The translations under genes were made by a program, and so were the position numbers. A DNA stretch of 64,000 bases, from contig NC_013892.1 in assembly GCF_000027225.1 (NCBI RefSeq), positions 4,030,001 through 4,094,000 on the forward strand, written 5' to 3'. Below are positions 45,295 to 60,257 of the stretch, piece by piece; positions within the stretch are counted from its first letter, which is position 1; each line of letters begins with the position of its first letter. Origin of the DNA: Xenorhabdus bovienii SS-2004 (GTDB lineage Bacteria; Pseudomonadota; Gammaproteobacteria; Enterobacterales; Enterobacteriaceae). The notes under the pieces are model-generated. The model saw only the letters and a program-made list of their open reading frames with translations, did not search any database and had not been told where the DNA came from.

Positions 45295-45414
45295 AAGCTT
45301 GGCAGTTCCCTACTCTCACATGGGGAGACCCCACACTACCATCGGCGCTACGGCGTTTCACTACTGAGTTCGGCATGGGGTCAGGTGGGACCGCCGCGCT
45401 ATTGCTGCCAAGCA
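45295..45414 (-). rRNA. rrf: 5S ribosomal RNA, distal variant copy
   Basis: 120 bases. It differs from the other two 5S copies at several positions, including the terminal helix TGCTTGGCAGC with CTGCCAAGC, where changes on both strands keep the pairing. It is placed after tRNA-Thr, as E. coli rrfF is after thrV. Confidence 0.95.
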
Positions 45415-45450
45415 AATTCTGTTTTACTTGCCGAACATATTATTTATTTA

Positions 45451-45526
45451 TGGTGCTGATACCCAGATTCGAACTGGGGACCTCACCCTTACCAAGGGTG
45501 TGCTCTACCAACTGAGCCATATCAGC
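45451..45526 (-). tRNA. thrV: tRNA-Thr (GGT), rRNA-operon distal
   Basis: 76 bases with encoded CCA and anticodon loop TTGGTAA. It resembles the copy at 41311 but has a different T arm (CCCCAGTTCGAATCTGGG). It lies between two 5S genes. Confidence 0.97.
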
Positions 45527-45608
45527 ATGAGCTATTTTCGGTCACTATAAATGTGATTCCGAATGCTGAAATAAAAATTGTTGTCATATGGACAACAATT
45601 ATAAATAG

Positions 45609-45728
45609 ATGTCTGGCAGTGCCCTACTCTCACATGGGGAGACCCCACACTACCATCGGCGCTACGGCGTTTCACTGCTGAGTTCGGCATGGGATCAGGT
45701 GGGACCACCGCGCTATGGCCGCCAGACA
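45609..45728 (-). rRNA. rrf: 5S ribosomal RNA
   Basis: 120 bases, identical to the copy at 8698-8817. First 5S of the second operon. Confidence 0.98.
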
Positions 45729-45811
45729 AATTCTGTGTTCAATCCCGAACAAGCTGCTGTTTTTCATTTGAAACTGCGTCTCTCTCTCACCAAAACACCT
45801 TCGGTGTTGTC

Positions 45812-48720
<2,909 letters not shown>

Positions 48721-48817
48721 TCACAACCCGAAGGTGTCTTCGGGTGTGCGTTTTGAGAGACTCACCAGTCCCGTCCATGACGGCACTGATTGTTTCAAAT
48801 TTTCAGCTTGTTCCAGA

Positions 48818-48830
48818 TTATTAAAGAGCG
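48818..48830 (-). promoter_or_regulatory. Spacer boxA antiterminator (variant)
   Basis: CGCTCTTTAATAATC on the minus strand before 23S. The core GCTCTTTAA is kept; position ten is T where the first operon has C. Confidence 0.8.
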
Positions 48831-48906
48831 TTATTGGTAAACCGACTTTGCAGTCCGTTTACCAATAATTCGGTGACCCTGCCTTTCACACAGTGCCTGA
48901 ACAGGA

Positions 48907-48982
48907 TGGCGTCCCCTAGGGGATTCGAACCCCTGTTACCGCCGTGAAAGGGCGGTGTCCTAGGCCTCTAGACGAAGGGGAC
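48907..48982 (-). tRNA. tRNA-Glu (TTC)
   Basis: 76 bases with encoded CCA. The anticodon loop reads CTTTCAC, giving TTC, and the acceptor stem is GTCCCCT. It is the only spacer tRNA of this operon, the E. coli rrnB, C, E and G type. Confidence 0.98.
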
Positions 48983-49065
48983 TCAAGTCTTCTTCGCGGG
49001 CATTCCTGCTCATTTTCTTTCATCAGACAATCTGTGTGGACACTGCACAATCACTATCATTCAGG

Positions 49066-50608
<1,543 letters not shown>

Positions 50609-50752
50609 AAAGTCTGATGCTCAAAGAATTGTTACTGTTAGTTCGTAATGAATTAACTGTTTTAGTCACTCTTTAAGACTTTAAAGTTTTCGGCATCTTG
50701 CGATGCTGTCGATACTGTCTTGTGAGTGCCCACACAGATTGTCTGATTAAAT

Positions 50753-50764
50753 TGTTAAAGAGCG
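50753..50764 (-). promoter_or_regulatory. rrn leader boxA
   Basis: CGCTCTTTAACAA, identical to the leader boxA of the first operon. Confidence 0.88.
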
Positions 50765-50802
50765 GTCCGACCGGAGCAGGGCTCCGTATCGTGAGGCTGC
50801 GT

Positions 50803-50830
50803 ATCTTACGCTTTCCTCGCCGGGTGTCAA
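50803..50830 (-). promoter_or_regulatory. rrn P2 promoter
   Basis: TTGACA (50825-50830), 16 bases, TAAGAT (50803-50808), the same as the first operon. Confidence 0.85.
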
Positions 50831-50904
50831 GCCTTTATTTTCAGGGCTTTTCTCCCGCTGGCCTCGGCGGCGTGTCTTCGCTCAGCGTCGGTCAGTGGTG
50901 GCGC

Positions 50905-50932
50905 ATTATAGGGACTTTTCCGTGCCTGGCAA
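50905..50932 (-). promoter_or_regulatory. rrn P1 promoter
   Basis: TTGCCA (50927-50932), 16 bases, TATAAT (50905-50910), GC-rich discriminator. Similarity to the first operon ends shortly upstream of the -35 near 50940, only about 45 bases before the murI stop. UP and Fis sites, if present, must overlap the 3' end of murI. Confidence 0.92.
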
Positions 50933-50983
50933 TAGTTTTTTTGAGAAAAACCACCAACTGATGATTATTGCAACAAATTTCAC

Positions 50984-51847
50984 TTAAGTTGCCAGTTTTT
51001 CCAGCGTAAGGAAGCCATAATCTCGTAATACGGGTCGCAGAGCCTCGCTATTTAGGTCTATTTTTGTGCAATAAGCCAAATTATCCGCCGTTGTTAAAAA
51101 TAAACTATTTTGGTTCTTCACCAACCACACCGTTCTACGCGCAATAGCAGCTCCAGAATCAATCAATCGTGTGCCATCAGGAAAAACTTGTGAAAGCTCT
51201 TCTGCAATCAGAGGGAAGTGAGTACAACCTAAGATGACAGTATCTGGCGGTTCTTTCATTCTCAACCACGGTTTGAGAATTTTTTCCAATATTTCCAGTG
51301 GGATCTTCTCACCATGCAGTTTTCGTTCGGCTAACTCTACCAATTCTGCAGAACCTATAGAATGAACCTGACAATCCGTGGCAAATCTTGCAATTAATTC
51401 TTTGGTGTAGTCGCGATTGACTGTAGCCCGTGTCGCCAATAATCCTATTACTCGGTTACAAGTCAACTTTGCCGCAGGCTTGATTGCGGGCACAACACCA
51501 ACAACGGGAAAAGAAAAACGTTCGCGCAATGCAGGCAAACTAACCGTGCTAGCTGTATTACAGGCAATGATGACAATAGCCAGGGGGTGTCTTTTCTGAA
51601 TTTCATCGACAACTTGAACGACCCGCTCAATGATCACTTCCGCCGTTTTTTCTCCATAAGGAAATGCTTCATTATCGAAAGCATATATATAGTGGAGCTC
51701 CGGCAATAATTGTCGAATTTCTTGGTATACAGATAAACCGCCCACACCTGAATCAAAAATTAGAATCGTTGGTCGGGCGGTTTTAGGTAAATCAGAAGTT
51801 GTAGCTTCCAGTGAGAAAGTATTCTCGGCCTGGGGTGCGATAGCCAT
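50984..51847 (-). CDS. murI: Glutamate racemase
   Basis: Makes D-glutamate for peptidoglycan. 287 residues. The catalytic cysteines sit in [10 protein letters not shown] and [11 protein letters not shown], with the N-terminal [11 protein letters not shown] motif. ATG at 51847 was chosen: it gives a 56-base overlap with btuB, the same overlap known in E. coli, and a protein close to the E. coli length. The start at 51871 is possible. The long N-terminal extension before DSGVGG is typical of enteric MurI. Confidence 0.95.
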   Translation of the reverse strand: MAIAPQAENTFSLEATTSDLPKTARPTILIFDSGVGGLSVYQEIRQLLPELHYIYAFDNEAFPYGEKTAEVIIERVVQVVDEIQKRHPLAIVIIACNTASTVSLPALRERFSFPVVGVVPAIKPAAKLTCNRVIGLLATRATVNRDYTKELIARFATDCQVHSIGSAELVELAERKLHGEKIPLEILEKILKPWLRMKEPPDTVILGCTHFPLIAEELSQVFPDGTRLIDSGAAIARRTVWLVKNQNSLFLTTADNLAYCTKIDLNSEALRPVLRDYGFLTLEKLAT

Positions 51848-53642
51848 ACGCTGTCTCATAATTTTTATCAAACAGATTGGCTATTCTAGCACGGATTGTG
51901 AGGTGGTTAGTGATTGGGTATGATGCGCTGATATCCCATAAACTGACGCCACCCAATTTAAGGGGCTTCGGAGGATAAACACTATAATCTGCATCATCGC
52001 GCTGACCGATATATTGATAGGTTACTCCCCAATCAATATTGTATAATTCCCAATCTAATTGATATTTAACCTGCTGTTTAGCCCTGCGAGCTAGCTGCTT
52101 ATTATTGCCATCACGCGGATCAACATACTGTAATGTCAATTGGTGCTGGAATATTCCGGTATCCATGGTTCCTGTCCATTCAACACCTTTGATTTTTGCC
52201 TTACCAATGTTCTCATAGCGGTTATTGGCAAAATTTATCAGTTGTTCAATATCATTATGATAAACAGATAAGCGCCAATTCAGTGCCCCAGTTAATCCTT
52301 CAATTCCACCTTCCCACTGTTTACTTTTTTCTGGTTTGAGACTTTCATTTCCCCATTTGCTATAGAGTTGATTCAATGTTGGAGCCTTAAATGCGGTTCC
52401 ATACGAGACGATCAACCGATAGCCATCAATGAATTCCCAACCCATTCCAGTTTGCCATGTGGTATTCCAATTATATTCAGAATGACGGTCTGAACGAACA
52501 GCACCCTCCAGCGTGACATCATGAATCTTTTGCTGTGACGTCAAATACAGGCCAGTGTTATCTACGTCTTTTTGTACAGGAATATTATTCGAACCTGCCG
52601 CAACCGATTCTCTTTTCCAGTCAACACCACCGCTAATTGCGCCATGACTCACTTGCCATGAATTTCCCCATTGCACATTGTATTGTTTGGAGTTACTTAG
52701 GCTGGAGCCTTTGCCATAACGCCCATATTTGGGATCATAGTTGTAATCTTTGACATGGCTGTAACTGGTAATCCATTGTGCAGAATAAATTCCCTGTGTA
52801 AATTGAAGGCCTGCATCATAAGTACGACTGAATAGCTCTCGAGTATCTATCAGCATCTGATTATAACTATCATAATAGGCATCATAAGCCGTTCGGTTAT
52901 TCAATCCATGCACACGAGCAAACCCACTGAACTGATCATTAAATTTATGGTCAACGCCCAGCCACAGCATTTTGCTCATAAAACCATCACGATCCGGCTG
53001 ACGATACCCGCCCGTACCGCCACCAGCCACCACATCGAATCCTTTGGTATAGGTATATCCAGCCGCTGCGGTCAATAAGGTATTCTCGCCGAGCTTCTGT
53101 TGGGTCGAACCATTATAGTTCTGGTATCCGTGCGAGCCGATACCTGCATTCAATGTTGTTCCCTTTTGCTCTCGCTTGGTAATGATATTGATTACCCCAC
53201 CAATGGCATCAGAACCATATACGGCAGAGCGAGCACCGCGGATATACTCAATTCTCTGAACCATTGAAAGCGGTATCTGGCTATAATCGGCCGCACCCGT
53301 GATACCCGCCTGATTTAAGCGAATACCATCTATTAGCACCAATGTATGATGTGATTCCGTACCTCGAACAAATAAAGAAGCGTGTTGCCCTATTCCCCCA
53401 TTCTGCGCAATATCAATACTGGGTAGGCGACGTAGAACGTCAACCAAGCTGCTGGATTGCCAGCGATCTATCTCTTCGCGGGTTACCACCGTCATTGGTG
53501 CTAAAACTGAAGAAACAGGCTGTTTAAAGCGGTTCGCGGTCACCACCAGTGGCTCTTGATTATCAGCAACTGCAAAATGGCTCCAGCTAGAAAACACTGC
53601 CACAGAAGCAGCAGATAAAAGGATACGTTTGTTATTTGTCAT
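51792..53642 (-). CDS. btuB: TonB-dependent vitamin B12 outer membrane receptor BtuB
   Basis: Imports cobalamin across the outer membrane with energy from TonB. 616 residues: signal peptide (residues 1-26, ending HFAVADN), TonB box PLVVTANRF, plug domain (about 35-145, [20 protein letters not shown]), then a 22-strand barrel ending in the aromatic terminus FLTGSYNF. Its end overlaps murI. Only 188 bases separate it from divergent trmA; no cobalamin riboswitch motif was found in them. Confidence 0.96.
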   Translation of the reverse strand: MTNNKRILLSAASVAVFSSWSHFAVADNQEPLVVTANRFKQPVSSVLAPMTVVTREEIDRWQSSSLVDVLRRLPSIDIAQNGGIGQHASLFVRGTESHHTLVLIDGIRLNQAGITGAADYSQIPLSMVQRIEYIRGARSAVYGSDAIGGVINIITKREQKGTTLNAGIGSHGYQNYNGSTQQKLGENTLLTAAAGYTYTKGFDVVAGGGTGGYRQPDRDGFMSKMLWLGVDHKFNDQFSGFARVHGLNNRTAYDAYYDSYNQMLIDTRELFSRTYDAGLQFTQGIYSAQWITSYSHVKDYNYDPKYGRYGKGSSLSNSKQYNVQWGNSWQVSHGAISGGVDWKRESVAAGSNNIPVQKDVDNTGLYLTSQQKIHDVTLEGAVRSDRHSEYNWNTTWQTGMGWEFIDGYRLIVSYGTAFKAPTLNQLYSKWGNESLKPEKSKQWEGGIEGLTGALNWRLSVYHNDIEQLINFANNRYENIGKAKIKGVEWTGTMDTGIFQHQLTLQYVDPRDGNNKQLARRAKQQVKYQLDWELYNIDWGVTYQYIGQRDDADYSVYPPKPLKLGGVSLWDISASYPITNHLTIRARIANLFDKNYETAYGYRTPGREYFLTGSYNF

Positions 53643-53757
53643 GAGAGAATGGCATCTAACTATATTGAATCTAGCGAATAAAGTGTCATGCTACGATGAA
53701 GGCGAGAAGCAGTCCAGAATGACCCCCTATCAAAAAGAGGCTCATGTGCCAGAAAAC

Positions 53758-53785
53758 TGGACATCCTTTTCACTTTCCCTACAAT
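53758..53785 (+). promoter_or_regulatory. trmA promoter, stable-RNA-like
   Basis: TGGACA (53758-53763), 16-base spacer, TACAAT (53780-53785), then the GC-rich discriminator GCCGCTCGG. The layout copies rrn P1, as reported for E. coli trmA, whose expression follows growth rate. Confidence 0.65.
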
Positions 53786-53830
53786 GCCGCTCGGAAATTT
53801 TTCTTAACGCGACCATACGAGAACCAGATA

Positions 53831-54931
53831 ATGCAGAATGTCTTGCCAACGGAAGATTATGAAAATCAATTGATGGAAAAGGTCCATCGTCTGAAAGGAA
53901 TGATGATGCCATTTAGTGCACCTGAGCCTGAGGTTTTCCGTTCCCCTGCATCACATTACAGAATGCGCGCTGAATTCCGCATCTGGCATGAGCAAGATGA
54001 TCTTTACCACATTATGTTTGACCAGCAGACCAAACAACGTATTCGTATTGATCAATTTCCGGTTGCCAATGAGCTGATTAACCAGATGATGCAGTCAATC
54101 ATTGCGGGCGTGAAAGATAATTCACTCTTGCGTCATAAACTGTTTCAAGTGGATTATCTGTCAACCCTCAGTAATAAGATTATTGTCTCTCTGCTTTATC
54201 ATAAAAAGTTGAATGATGAATGGCGCGAGCATGCCATCACACTACGTGATCAATTAAAAGCAAATGGATTTGATGTTCAGCTGATCGGGCGAGCGTCAAA
54301 AACCAAGATCATACTCGACCATGACTATATTGATGAAGAACTGCCGATTGCGGGTAAAACGATGATTTACCGTCAAGTTGAAAACAGTTTCACGCAACCG
54401 AATGCCAGCATCAATACTCATATGTTGGAATGGGCAGTGGGTATTACAAAAGGCGCCAAGGGAGATCTACTAGAGCTATATTGTGGTAATGGCAATTTTT
54501 CTCTAGCATTAGCACAGAACTTTGATCGCGTACTGGCGACAGAAATTGCCAAACCTTCGGTTGCTGCCGCGCAATTTAATATTGAAGCGAACCAAATTGA
54601 TAATGTGCAAATTATCCGTATGTCAGCAGAAGAGTTTACTCAAGCAATGAATGGAGAGCGGGAATTTAACCGACTGCATGGCATTGATCTAAAAAGCTAT
54701 CAATGTGAAACCATTTTTGTTGATCCTCCACGCAGTGGATTAGATGATGCAACAGTTAAAATGGTACAGGGATACTCACAGATTCTTTATATTTCCTGTA
54801 ATCCAGAAACACTCAGCCAGAATCTGGAAACACTGACACAAACCCATAAAATAAGCCGACTGGCACTCTTTGATCAATTCCCTTATACGCACCATATGGA
54901 GTGTGGTGTATTACTGGAAAAACGTATTTAA
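53831..54931 (+). CDS. trmA: tRNA (uracil-5-)-methyltransferase TrmA
   Basis: Forms m5U54 (ribothymidine) in the T loop of tRNAs using SAM. 366 residues, equal to E. coli. The SAM motif [14 protein letters not shown] lies near residue 216, DPPRSGLD follows, the catalytic cysteine is in YISCNPETL near residue 324 and the C-terminal glutamate in [11 protein letters not shown] at 53831 is chosen because the in-frame extension to 53744 would cover the predicted promoter. Confidence 0.97.
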   Translation: MQNVLPTEDYENQLMEKVHRLKGMMMPFSAPEPEVFRSPASHYRMRAEFRIWHEQDDLYHIMFDQQTKQRIRIDQFPVANELINQMMQSIIAGVKDNSLLRHKLFQVDYLSTLSNKIIVSLLYHKKLNDEWREHAITLRDQLKANGFDVQLIGRASKTKIILDHDYIDEELPIAGKTMIYRQVENSFTQPNASINTHMLEWAVGITKGAKGDLLELYCGNGNFSLALAQNFDRVLATEIAKPSVAAAQFNIEANQIDNVQIIRMSAEEFTQAMNGEREFNRLHGIDLKSYQCETIFVDPPRSGLDDATVKMVQGYSQILYISCNPETLSQNLETLTQTHKISRLALFDQFPYTHHMECGVLLEKRI

Positions 54932-54971
54932 TCACCATCTACTATAGCTGAAAAATTAGTTGGGAGACCAA

Positions 54972-54999
54972 AACGCCACAGCGATCAATTTGTGGCGTT
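54972..54999 (-). terminator. Terminator between trmA and yijD
   Basis: AACGCCACA / TGTGGCGTT, nine perfect pairs with a ten-base loop, followed by TTTT on the minus strand. It serves yijD and may also end trmA. Confidence 0.8.
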
Positions 55000-55027
55000 A
55001 TTCCTTCAGCCGTTATCAGGAAAATAA

Positions 55028-55405
55028 TCAGCCATGGCTTTCTGAAGTGAGTATAGCTTGTTGTTTACGCCCTTTGATCTTTCTGTAAATCCAAAATACT
55101 AAAGCAGCATCAATCACGACAGGCAGGAAATTAGAACCAATTTCTGGATATTCCACCCGAATGATGGCGCTGTAAATGAAGATTCCTAAGAAAAAGCAGC
55201 CAGCCACCAACTTTGGTAATCCATCTGCCATTGGATAATTCAAATAACGATGATGGAGGCAATACAGAGATAATACCAGTGCAATAATCGGGAAAATTGA
55301 AAAAGGCACAAGCGAGTTGAAAAATGCTGAGAAAGTTCCGTGTGTTGCCAATCCAACGATAAGAGCCAGCAACATAGTGCTTTTATCTTGGCGGTATTGT
55401 TCCAT
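55028..55405 (-). CDS. yijD: YijD, DUF1422 inner membrane protein
   Basis: 125 residues with four predicted membrane helices (around residues 12-29, 33-50, 66-85, 95-110). Conserved segments PFSIFPIIALVLSLYCLHHR and EYPEIGSNFLPV match the family. Function unknown. It lies 25 bases after fabR in the same direction, the usual fabR-yijD operon. Confidence 0.92.
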   Translation of the reverse strand: MEQYRQDKSTMLLALIVGLATHGTFSAFFNSLVPFSIFPIIALVLSLYCLHHRYLNYPMADGLPKLVAGCFFLGIFIYSAIIRVEYPEIGSNFLPVVIDAALVFWIYRKIKGRKQQAILTSESHG

Positions 55406-55430
55406 CGTATTATTCTCCTTTCATTATTAT

Positions 55431-56081
55431 TCAAGAGGTTTTAGGGACAGTCTTTTTTTCTTGTTCCCGCCGATACCAATAATAAGCACCTTTGGAAATC
55501 AGGCGGAGTTGCAAAACTAAACGTTCTTCGAGACGACGCCTTTTTTCCTCATCAATATCCAGCGCTTCTGCACCTGCGCTGAATACGATTGTCACCATCG
55601 CCTCAGCTTGAATTTCAGTAAAATGACGCGGCATGTGGCTTGCCTGTTCGAGGTAGTCTGCCAGCTCTGCAATAAAATGTTGGATTTCCCGTGCGACAGC
55701 TGCACGAAACTCAGCCGATGTACCGGAACGTTCGCGCAGTAATAACCGGAAAGCATTGGGATTGTTACCGATGAATTCCATGAACGTTGAAACAGAGGTT
55801 CGGATGACGCTGCCGCCTTTTGCGATACGCTGACGCGCCTGACGCATTAACTGACGCAACATCAAGCCGCTTTCATCCACCATTGTCAGCCCCAGTTCAT
55901 CCACATCCCGAAAATGCCGATAAAATGAAGTAGGCGCGATACCCGCTTCTCGAGCTACTTCCCGTAAGCTCAGACTTGTGAAACTCCGCTCAGCACTGAG
56001 TTGGCTGAATGCGGCTTCAATCAGGGAACGACGGGTTTTTTCTTTCTGTTTCGCTCTGACACCAGTTACGTTACTCACCAC
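55431..56081 (-). CDS. fabR: Unsaturated fatty acid synthesis repressor FabR
   Basis: TetR-family repressor of fabA and fabB that senses unsaturated acyl chains. Up to 216 residues. The HTH reads [41 protein letters not shown] follows in the ligand domain. Two GTG codons in a row (56081, 56078) can start it. AGGA is only two bases from the first and five from the second, so the second may be the real one. It is divergent from sthA. Confidence 0.94.
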   Translation of the reverse strand: MVSNVTGVRAKQKEKTRRSLIEAAFSQLSAERSFTSLSLREVAREAGIAPTSFYRHFRDVDELGLTMVDESGLMLRQLMRQARQRIAKGGSVIRTSVSTFMEFIGNNPNAFRLLLRERSGTSAEFRAAVAREIQHFIAELADYLEQASHMPRHFTEIQAEAMVTIVFSAGAEALDIDEEKRRRLEERLVLQLRLISKGAYYWYRREQEKKTVPKTS

Positions 56082-56288
56082 AATCCTGATATATCCATTC
56101 GACTATATAATAAAGCAAATATATCAGATTCTGCTGTGTTTGCTGTGATTGTTCTCTTAAAGCTATTATCCCATATTCTCCGGTTTCATTTCTAAGTAAT
56201 AGGATAAAAACCGTATGGTCATTAGGTTATTACATCAAGTAATGTTAAGATAGAGTTGTTATTTTGTGTAAAAACAGGTCTTTCCTCT

Positions 56289-57686
56289 ATGCAATATACT
56301 CATTTTGATGCCATTGTGATTGGCTCTGGTCCCGGAGGGGAAGGAGCAGCAATGGGGCTGGTGAAACAGGAAAAAAACGTTGCAGTTATAGAACGTTACA
56401 ATAGTGTCGGTGGTGGCTGTACCCATTGGGGTACAATTCCATCGAAAGCTCTCCGCCATGCTGTCAGTCGTATTATCGAATTTAATCAAAACCCCCTCTA
56501 TAGTGATAACTCCCGCATTCTTCGTTCCTCATTTTCTGAAATCCTGCGCCATGCTGACGTTGTCATTAGCCAGCAAACCAAAATGCGTCAGGGTTTTTAT
56601 GAACGTAATCGGTGCCAAATGTTTGCGGGCGAGGCAGCATTCATTGATGAACATCGTGTGAGTGTCCGTTATGCTGATGGTAGTGTTGATATATTAAGTG
56701 CAGATAAGATAATCATTGCCACTGGTTCCCGTCCTTACTGCCCTCCTGATGTTGATTTCACTCACTCCCGTATTTATAACAGCGACACCATCCTGCAACT
56801 GGATCATGAACCACGCCACGTTATCATTTACGGCGCGGGGGTGATTGGCTGTGAATATGCTTCTATCTTCCGAGGGCTGGGCGTTAAGGTGGATTTGATC
56901 AATACCCGTGATCATCTGCTGTCTTTTCTTGATCAAGAGATGTCTGATGCCCTGTCCTATCATTTCTGGAATAGTGGCACGGTCATCCGCCATAACGAAG
57001 AATATGAAAAAATTGAAGGTCTTGATGATGGCGTGATTGTTCATCTGAAATCCGGCAAAAAGGTCAAGGCAGACTGTCTACTGTATGCCAATGGCCGCAC
57101 CGGCAATACAGATAAGCTAGGGTTGGAAAATGTCGGTCTGGAAACAGACAGCCGTGGTTTACTGAAAGTGAATCGCGTCTATCAGAGCAGCAATGAGAAC
57201 ATTTACGCCGTTGGCGATGTCATCGGCTATCCGAGTCTGGCTTCTGCTGCGTATGATCAGGGGCGCATTGCCGCAAAAGCTATCATGACCGGAAGCGCCA
57301 ACCTGCATCTGGTGGAAGATATTCCAACAGGGATTTATACCATTCCTGAAATCAGTTCAATCGGTAAAACCGAGCAGCAGCTCACTGCGATGAAAATCCC
57401 GTATGAGGTAGGGCGCGCCCAATTCAAACATCTGGCAAGGGCGCAAATTGCCGGCATGAATGTTGGCAGTATAAAGATCCTGTTCCATCGTGAAACAAAA
57501 CAGATTCTGGGCATCCACTGTTTTGGTGAACGTGCCGCAGAGATCATCCATATCGGCCAAGCCATTATGGAACAAAAAGGAGAAGGCAATACTATCGAAT
57601 ATTTCGTTAATACAACCTTCAACTATCCAACAATGGCAGAAGCCTACCGTGTTGCTGCACTCAATGGGTTAAATCGGTTATTTTAA
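56289..57686 (+). CDS. sthA: Soluble pyridine nucleotide transhydrogenase
   Basis: FAD enzyme that moves reducing equivalents mainly from NADPH to NAD+ in the cytoplasm. 465 residues. The FAD fingerprint [12 protein letters not shown] is at the N-terminus, the second dinucleotide fold at [14 protein letters not shown], and the dimer domain ends in [21 protein letters not shown]. As usual for SthA, the first redox cysteine of related reductases is replaced ([13 protein letters not shown]). ATG at 56289 ([10 protein letters not shown]) is preferred to 56256. Its stop overlaps oxyR by nine bases. Confidence 0.97.
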   Translation: MQYTHFDAIVIGSGPGGEGAAMGLVKQEKNVAVIERYNSVGGGCTHWGTIPSKALRHAVSRIIEFNQNPLYSDNSRILRSSFSEILRHADVVISQQTKMRQGFYERNRCQMFAGEAAFIDEHRVSVRYADGSVDILSADKIIIATGSRPYCPPDVDFTHSRIYNSDTILQLDHEPRHVIIYGAGVIGCEYASIFRGLGVKVDLINTRDHLLSFLDQEMSDALSYHFWNSGTVIRHNEEYEKIEGLDDGVIVHLKSGKKVKADCLLYANGRTGNTDKLGLENVGLETDSRGLLKVNRVYQSSNENIYAVGDVIGYPSLASAAYDQGRIAAKAIMTGSANLHLVEDIPTGIYTIPEISSIGKTEQQLTAMKIPYEVGRAQFKHLARAQIAGMNVGSIKILFHRETKQILGIHCFGERAAEIIHIGQAIMEQKGEGNTIEYFVNTTFNYPTMAEAYRVAALNGLNRLF

Positions 57687-58595
57687 TGTTTTGCCAAAAA
57701 CTTCGAAATAGTCACCCATTTTAGCTCGAATCGCCTCTGCCAATTGCTCATAGCGACTGCGCAGAGGTGAGCCGGGGCGATAAACCAAGATAATCGTACG
57801 TTTAGGCTCTGGTTCGATACATTCCAGATAGCAGACACCATCGCGTTTTTTCTCTTTTGGCACAGCCAAATCAGGCAGCAATGTAATCCCACTGCCTGCT
57901 GATACCATATTACGCAGGGTTTCCAGACTGGTTGCCCTAAAATGAGTATCTTCTTTGGCTCCAGCCTGAAAACAGAAACCCATCGCCTGATCACGCAAAC
58001 AATGTCCATCTTCCAGCATTAATAATTTTTCGCCAGCAAGCTCTTCCATTTTGATATGCGTCCTATTCGCCCATCGGTGCCCTTCATAAATTGCTAGTTT
58101 CATCGGTTCTTCAAAGAGTGGCACTTCAATGAACGCTTCGGTTTCTTTTACCAAAGCCAGAATGACACAATCGAGTTTTCCGCTATCGAGTTGCGCCAAC
58201 AGGTTCTGAGTCTGAGCCTCATGTAAATACATTTCCAGCTTGGGGAACAGCTTGTGCAACTCAGGAATGATAAGAGGCAGGATATAGGGACCAACGGTGG
58301 GGATAAGGCCGATATGCAGAGGACCAGACATGCTTTCACCTTGAAGATACGCCATTTCCTGCAAGACTTTCACTTCTCGCAATACCGTTTTGGCCTGTTC
58401 CACCAGCAACATTCCCTGTTGCGTGAACAGCACTTTACGACTGGTGCGCTCTAGCAGCATCACGCCCAACTCATCTTCAAGTTTACGGATTTGCCCACTC
58501 AGTGTCGGTTGGCTAACATGACAAGAATCAGCGGCTCGGCGGAAATGCCGATATTCGGCAAGCGCTACAAGGTATTCCAGATCGCGGATATTCAT
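57678..58595 (-). CDS. oxyR: Hydrogen peroxide-sensing regulator OxyR
   Basis: LysR regulator activated by an intramolecular disulfide under peroxide. 305 residues, the E. coli length. The N-terminal HTH reads [20 protein letters not shown]. The redox cysteines are exactly at positions 199 and 208 ([13 protein letters not shown]). ATG at 58595 was chosen over a TTG two codons earlier. The 235 bases to argH hold its promoter; no OxyS-like RNA was recognised there. Confidence 0.97.
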   Translation of the reverse strand: MNIRDLEYLVALAEYRHFRRAADSCHVSQPTLSGQIRKLEDELGVMLLERTSRKVLFTQQGMLLVEQAKTVLREVKVLQEMAYLQGESMSGPLHIGLIPTVGPYILPLIIPELHKLFPKLEMYLHEAQTQNLLAQLDSGKLDCVILALVKETEAFIEVPLFEEPMKLAIYEGHRWANRTHIKMEELAGEKLLMLEDGHCLRDQAMGFCFQAGAKEDTHFRATSLETLRNMVSAGSGITLLPDLAVPKEKKRDGVCYLECIEPEPKRTIILVYRPGSPLRSRYEQLAEAIRAKMGDYFEVFGKTLK

Positions 58596-58786
58596 TCCCA
58601 ACCTCAGTATTTGATATCAATGATAGAATTGATCAATAAATCATTATATGCACGAGGGAATAAAACTATCAAATTCATCAAAAAAATTACTATTACATCA
58701 TCATTTCGTTTATGGGCAGTAAACTCACAGTATTCCTCTTCAGAAACCAGCACTGCTTTACTAAAAGATTTGTTACAATTTAATAT

Positions 58787-58813
58787 AGAAAAACCTGCCG
58801 GATTGGGCAGGCT
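58787..58813 (-). terminator. Terminator of the arg operon
   Basis: GCCTGCC / GGCAGGT stem with loop CAATCC, followed by TTTTTC on the minus strand, 17 bases after the argH stop. Confidence 0.85.
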
Positions 58814-58830
58814 TATATTATGTTCTCAGG

Positions 58831-60210
58831 CTAATCTATCGTTAACCGCTGTTTAACCGCTGCAATCGCCTGTGCCACCTGTTGCTGTGATACACCGCCT
58901 TTTGCCAGCCGTTTATCCAAACAGGATTGCAGCGATAAAACGTCATACACATCTAGCGAAATAGCTTCGCTGAATTTTTGCAGTTCAAACAAAGACAGTT
59001 CTTCCAGCGCCTTACCTTCCGCTATGGCCGCAATTACCACTTCACCAACAATATGATGCGCTTCACGGAATGGAACTCCTTTTACCACTAAATAATCCGC
59101 CAGTTCAGTCGCGTTGGCATAACCCTGTTTTGCAGCTTCCTCACAGCGCCCGCGTTTCACCTGAATGCCATCCAGCACCAGCACCGCCATATGCAGGCAA
59201 TCCCGCCATGTATCCAGTGCATCAAACAAACCTTCTTTATCTTCCTGCATATCTTTGTTATAAGCGAGGGGAAGCCCTTTCAGCGTTATCATCATGCCCG
59301 TCAATGCGCCCTGAACCCGGCCACATTTGCCACGAATAAGCTCCAGCGCATCAGGGTTTTTCTTTTGCGGCATCAGGGAAGAGCCGGAAGTTACCCGATC
59401 TGATAACTCAATAAAACCCGCTTCTCCACTGTTAAAGAAAATCAGGTCTTCAGCAAAGCGTGAAAGGTGGATCATGCTGATACTGGCATCTGACAATAGC
59501 TCCAGAACATGATCCCGATCGGAAACGCTATCCAGACTATTACGTGTTGCCGAGGCAAAACCGAGCCATGATGCTAATTGTTCACGATCGATATCATAGG
59601 CTGTTCCCGCCAGTGCGCCACAGCCCAGTGGGCTGACATCCAGCCGTTTCAGTGCATCTTGCAGGCGGCTCTCATCACGATCCAGCATTTCGGCATAGGC
59701 GAGGCACCAATGAGCGAAAGTGACTGGCTGCGCCCTCTGCAAATGGGTATAACCGGGCATCACCGCATCTTGATTATTCTCCGCCGTAATCACCAGCGCC
59801 TGTTGCAATTCCACAAGTGCCTGCTGAATATCGGCTATCTGATCCTTACACCACAGTTTCAGGTCAGTTGCGACTTGATCATTACGGCTACGACCTGTGT
59901 GAAGTTTTTTCCCCAAATCGCCCACTTTCGCGATAAGTTGACCTTCCACCCAGCTATGAATATCTTCCACATCGCTTTTCAAAATGGCCTTGGGGTTGGC
60001 CCGCACTTCACCCAGTAACTCATTCAGCGCCAGTTCCAGTTTTTGCTGTTCTTCGGAAACCAATACTCCCACCGTAACCAGCGCCTTTGACCATGCAACA
60101 GAACCAATAATATCCTGCTCCGCCAAGCGATAATCAAAACGCAGAGAATCGTTAAATTGTTTGAATCGCTGATCGGCTTCCTGACTGAAACGTCCGCCCC
60201 AAAGTGCCAT
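58831..60210 (-). CDS. argH: Argininosuccinate lyase
   Basis: Splits argininosuccinate to arginine and fumarate, the last step of arginine synthesis. 459 residues. The superfamily signature [15 protein letters not shown] with the catalytic serine is near residue 280, and [14 protein letters not shown] carries the histidine region. It lies 47 bases after argG and ends the operon. Confidence 0.98.
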   Translation of the reverse strand: MALWGGRFSQEADQRFKQFNDSLRFDYRLAEQDIIGSVAWSKALVTVGVLVSEEQQKLELALNELLGEVRANPKAILKSDVEDIHSWVEGQLIAKVGDLGKKLHTGRSRNDQVATDLKLWCKDQIADIQQALVELQQALVITAENNQDAVMPGYTHLQRAQPVTFAHWCLAYAEMLDRDESRLQDALKRLDVSPLGCGALAGTAYDIDREQLASWLGFASATRNSLDSVSDRDHVLELLSDASISMIHLSRFAEDLIFFNSGEAGFIELSDRVTSGSSLMPQKKNPDALELIRGKCGRVQGALTGMMITLKGLPLAYNKDMQEDKEGLFDALDTWRDCLHMAVLVLDGIQVKRGRCEEAAKQGYANATELADYLVVKGVPFREAHHIVGEVVIAAIAEGKALEELSLFELQKFSEAISLDVYDVLSLQSCLDKRLAKGGVSQQQVAQAIAAVKQRLTID

Positions 60211-60257
60211 ATGTCGTTCCTGTTTTCTCTATTTAATAAAGGTTAATTGCTCAGAAA

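Noticed and set aside
53744..53830. N-terminal extension of trmA by 29 codons
   Set aside because: It would include the predicted trmA promoter, and the shorter form has the exact E. coli length.
53643..53830. AGGGAA...GTGAAAA on the minus strand as a possible cobalamin riboswitch core
   Set aside because: Only a short chance match; the other conserved boxes and the required pairings are absent, and it overlaps the trmA promoter.
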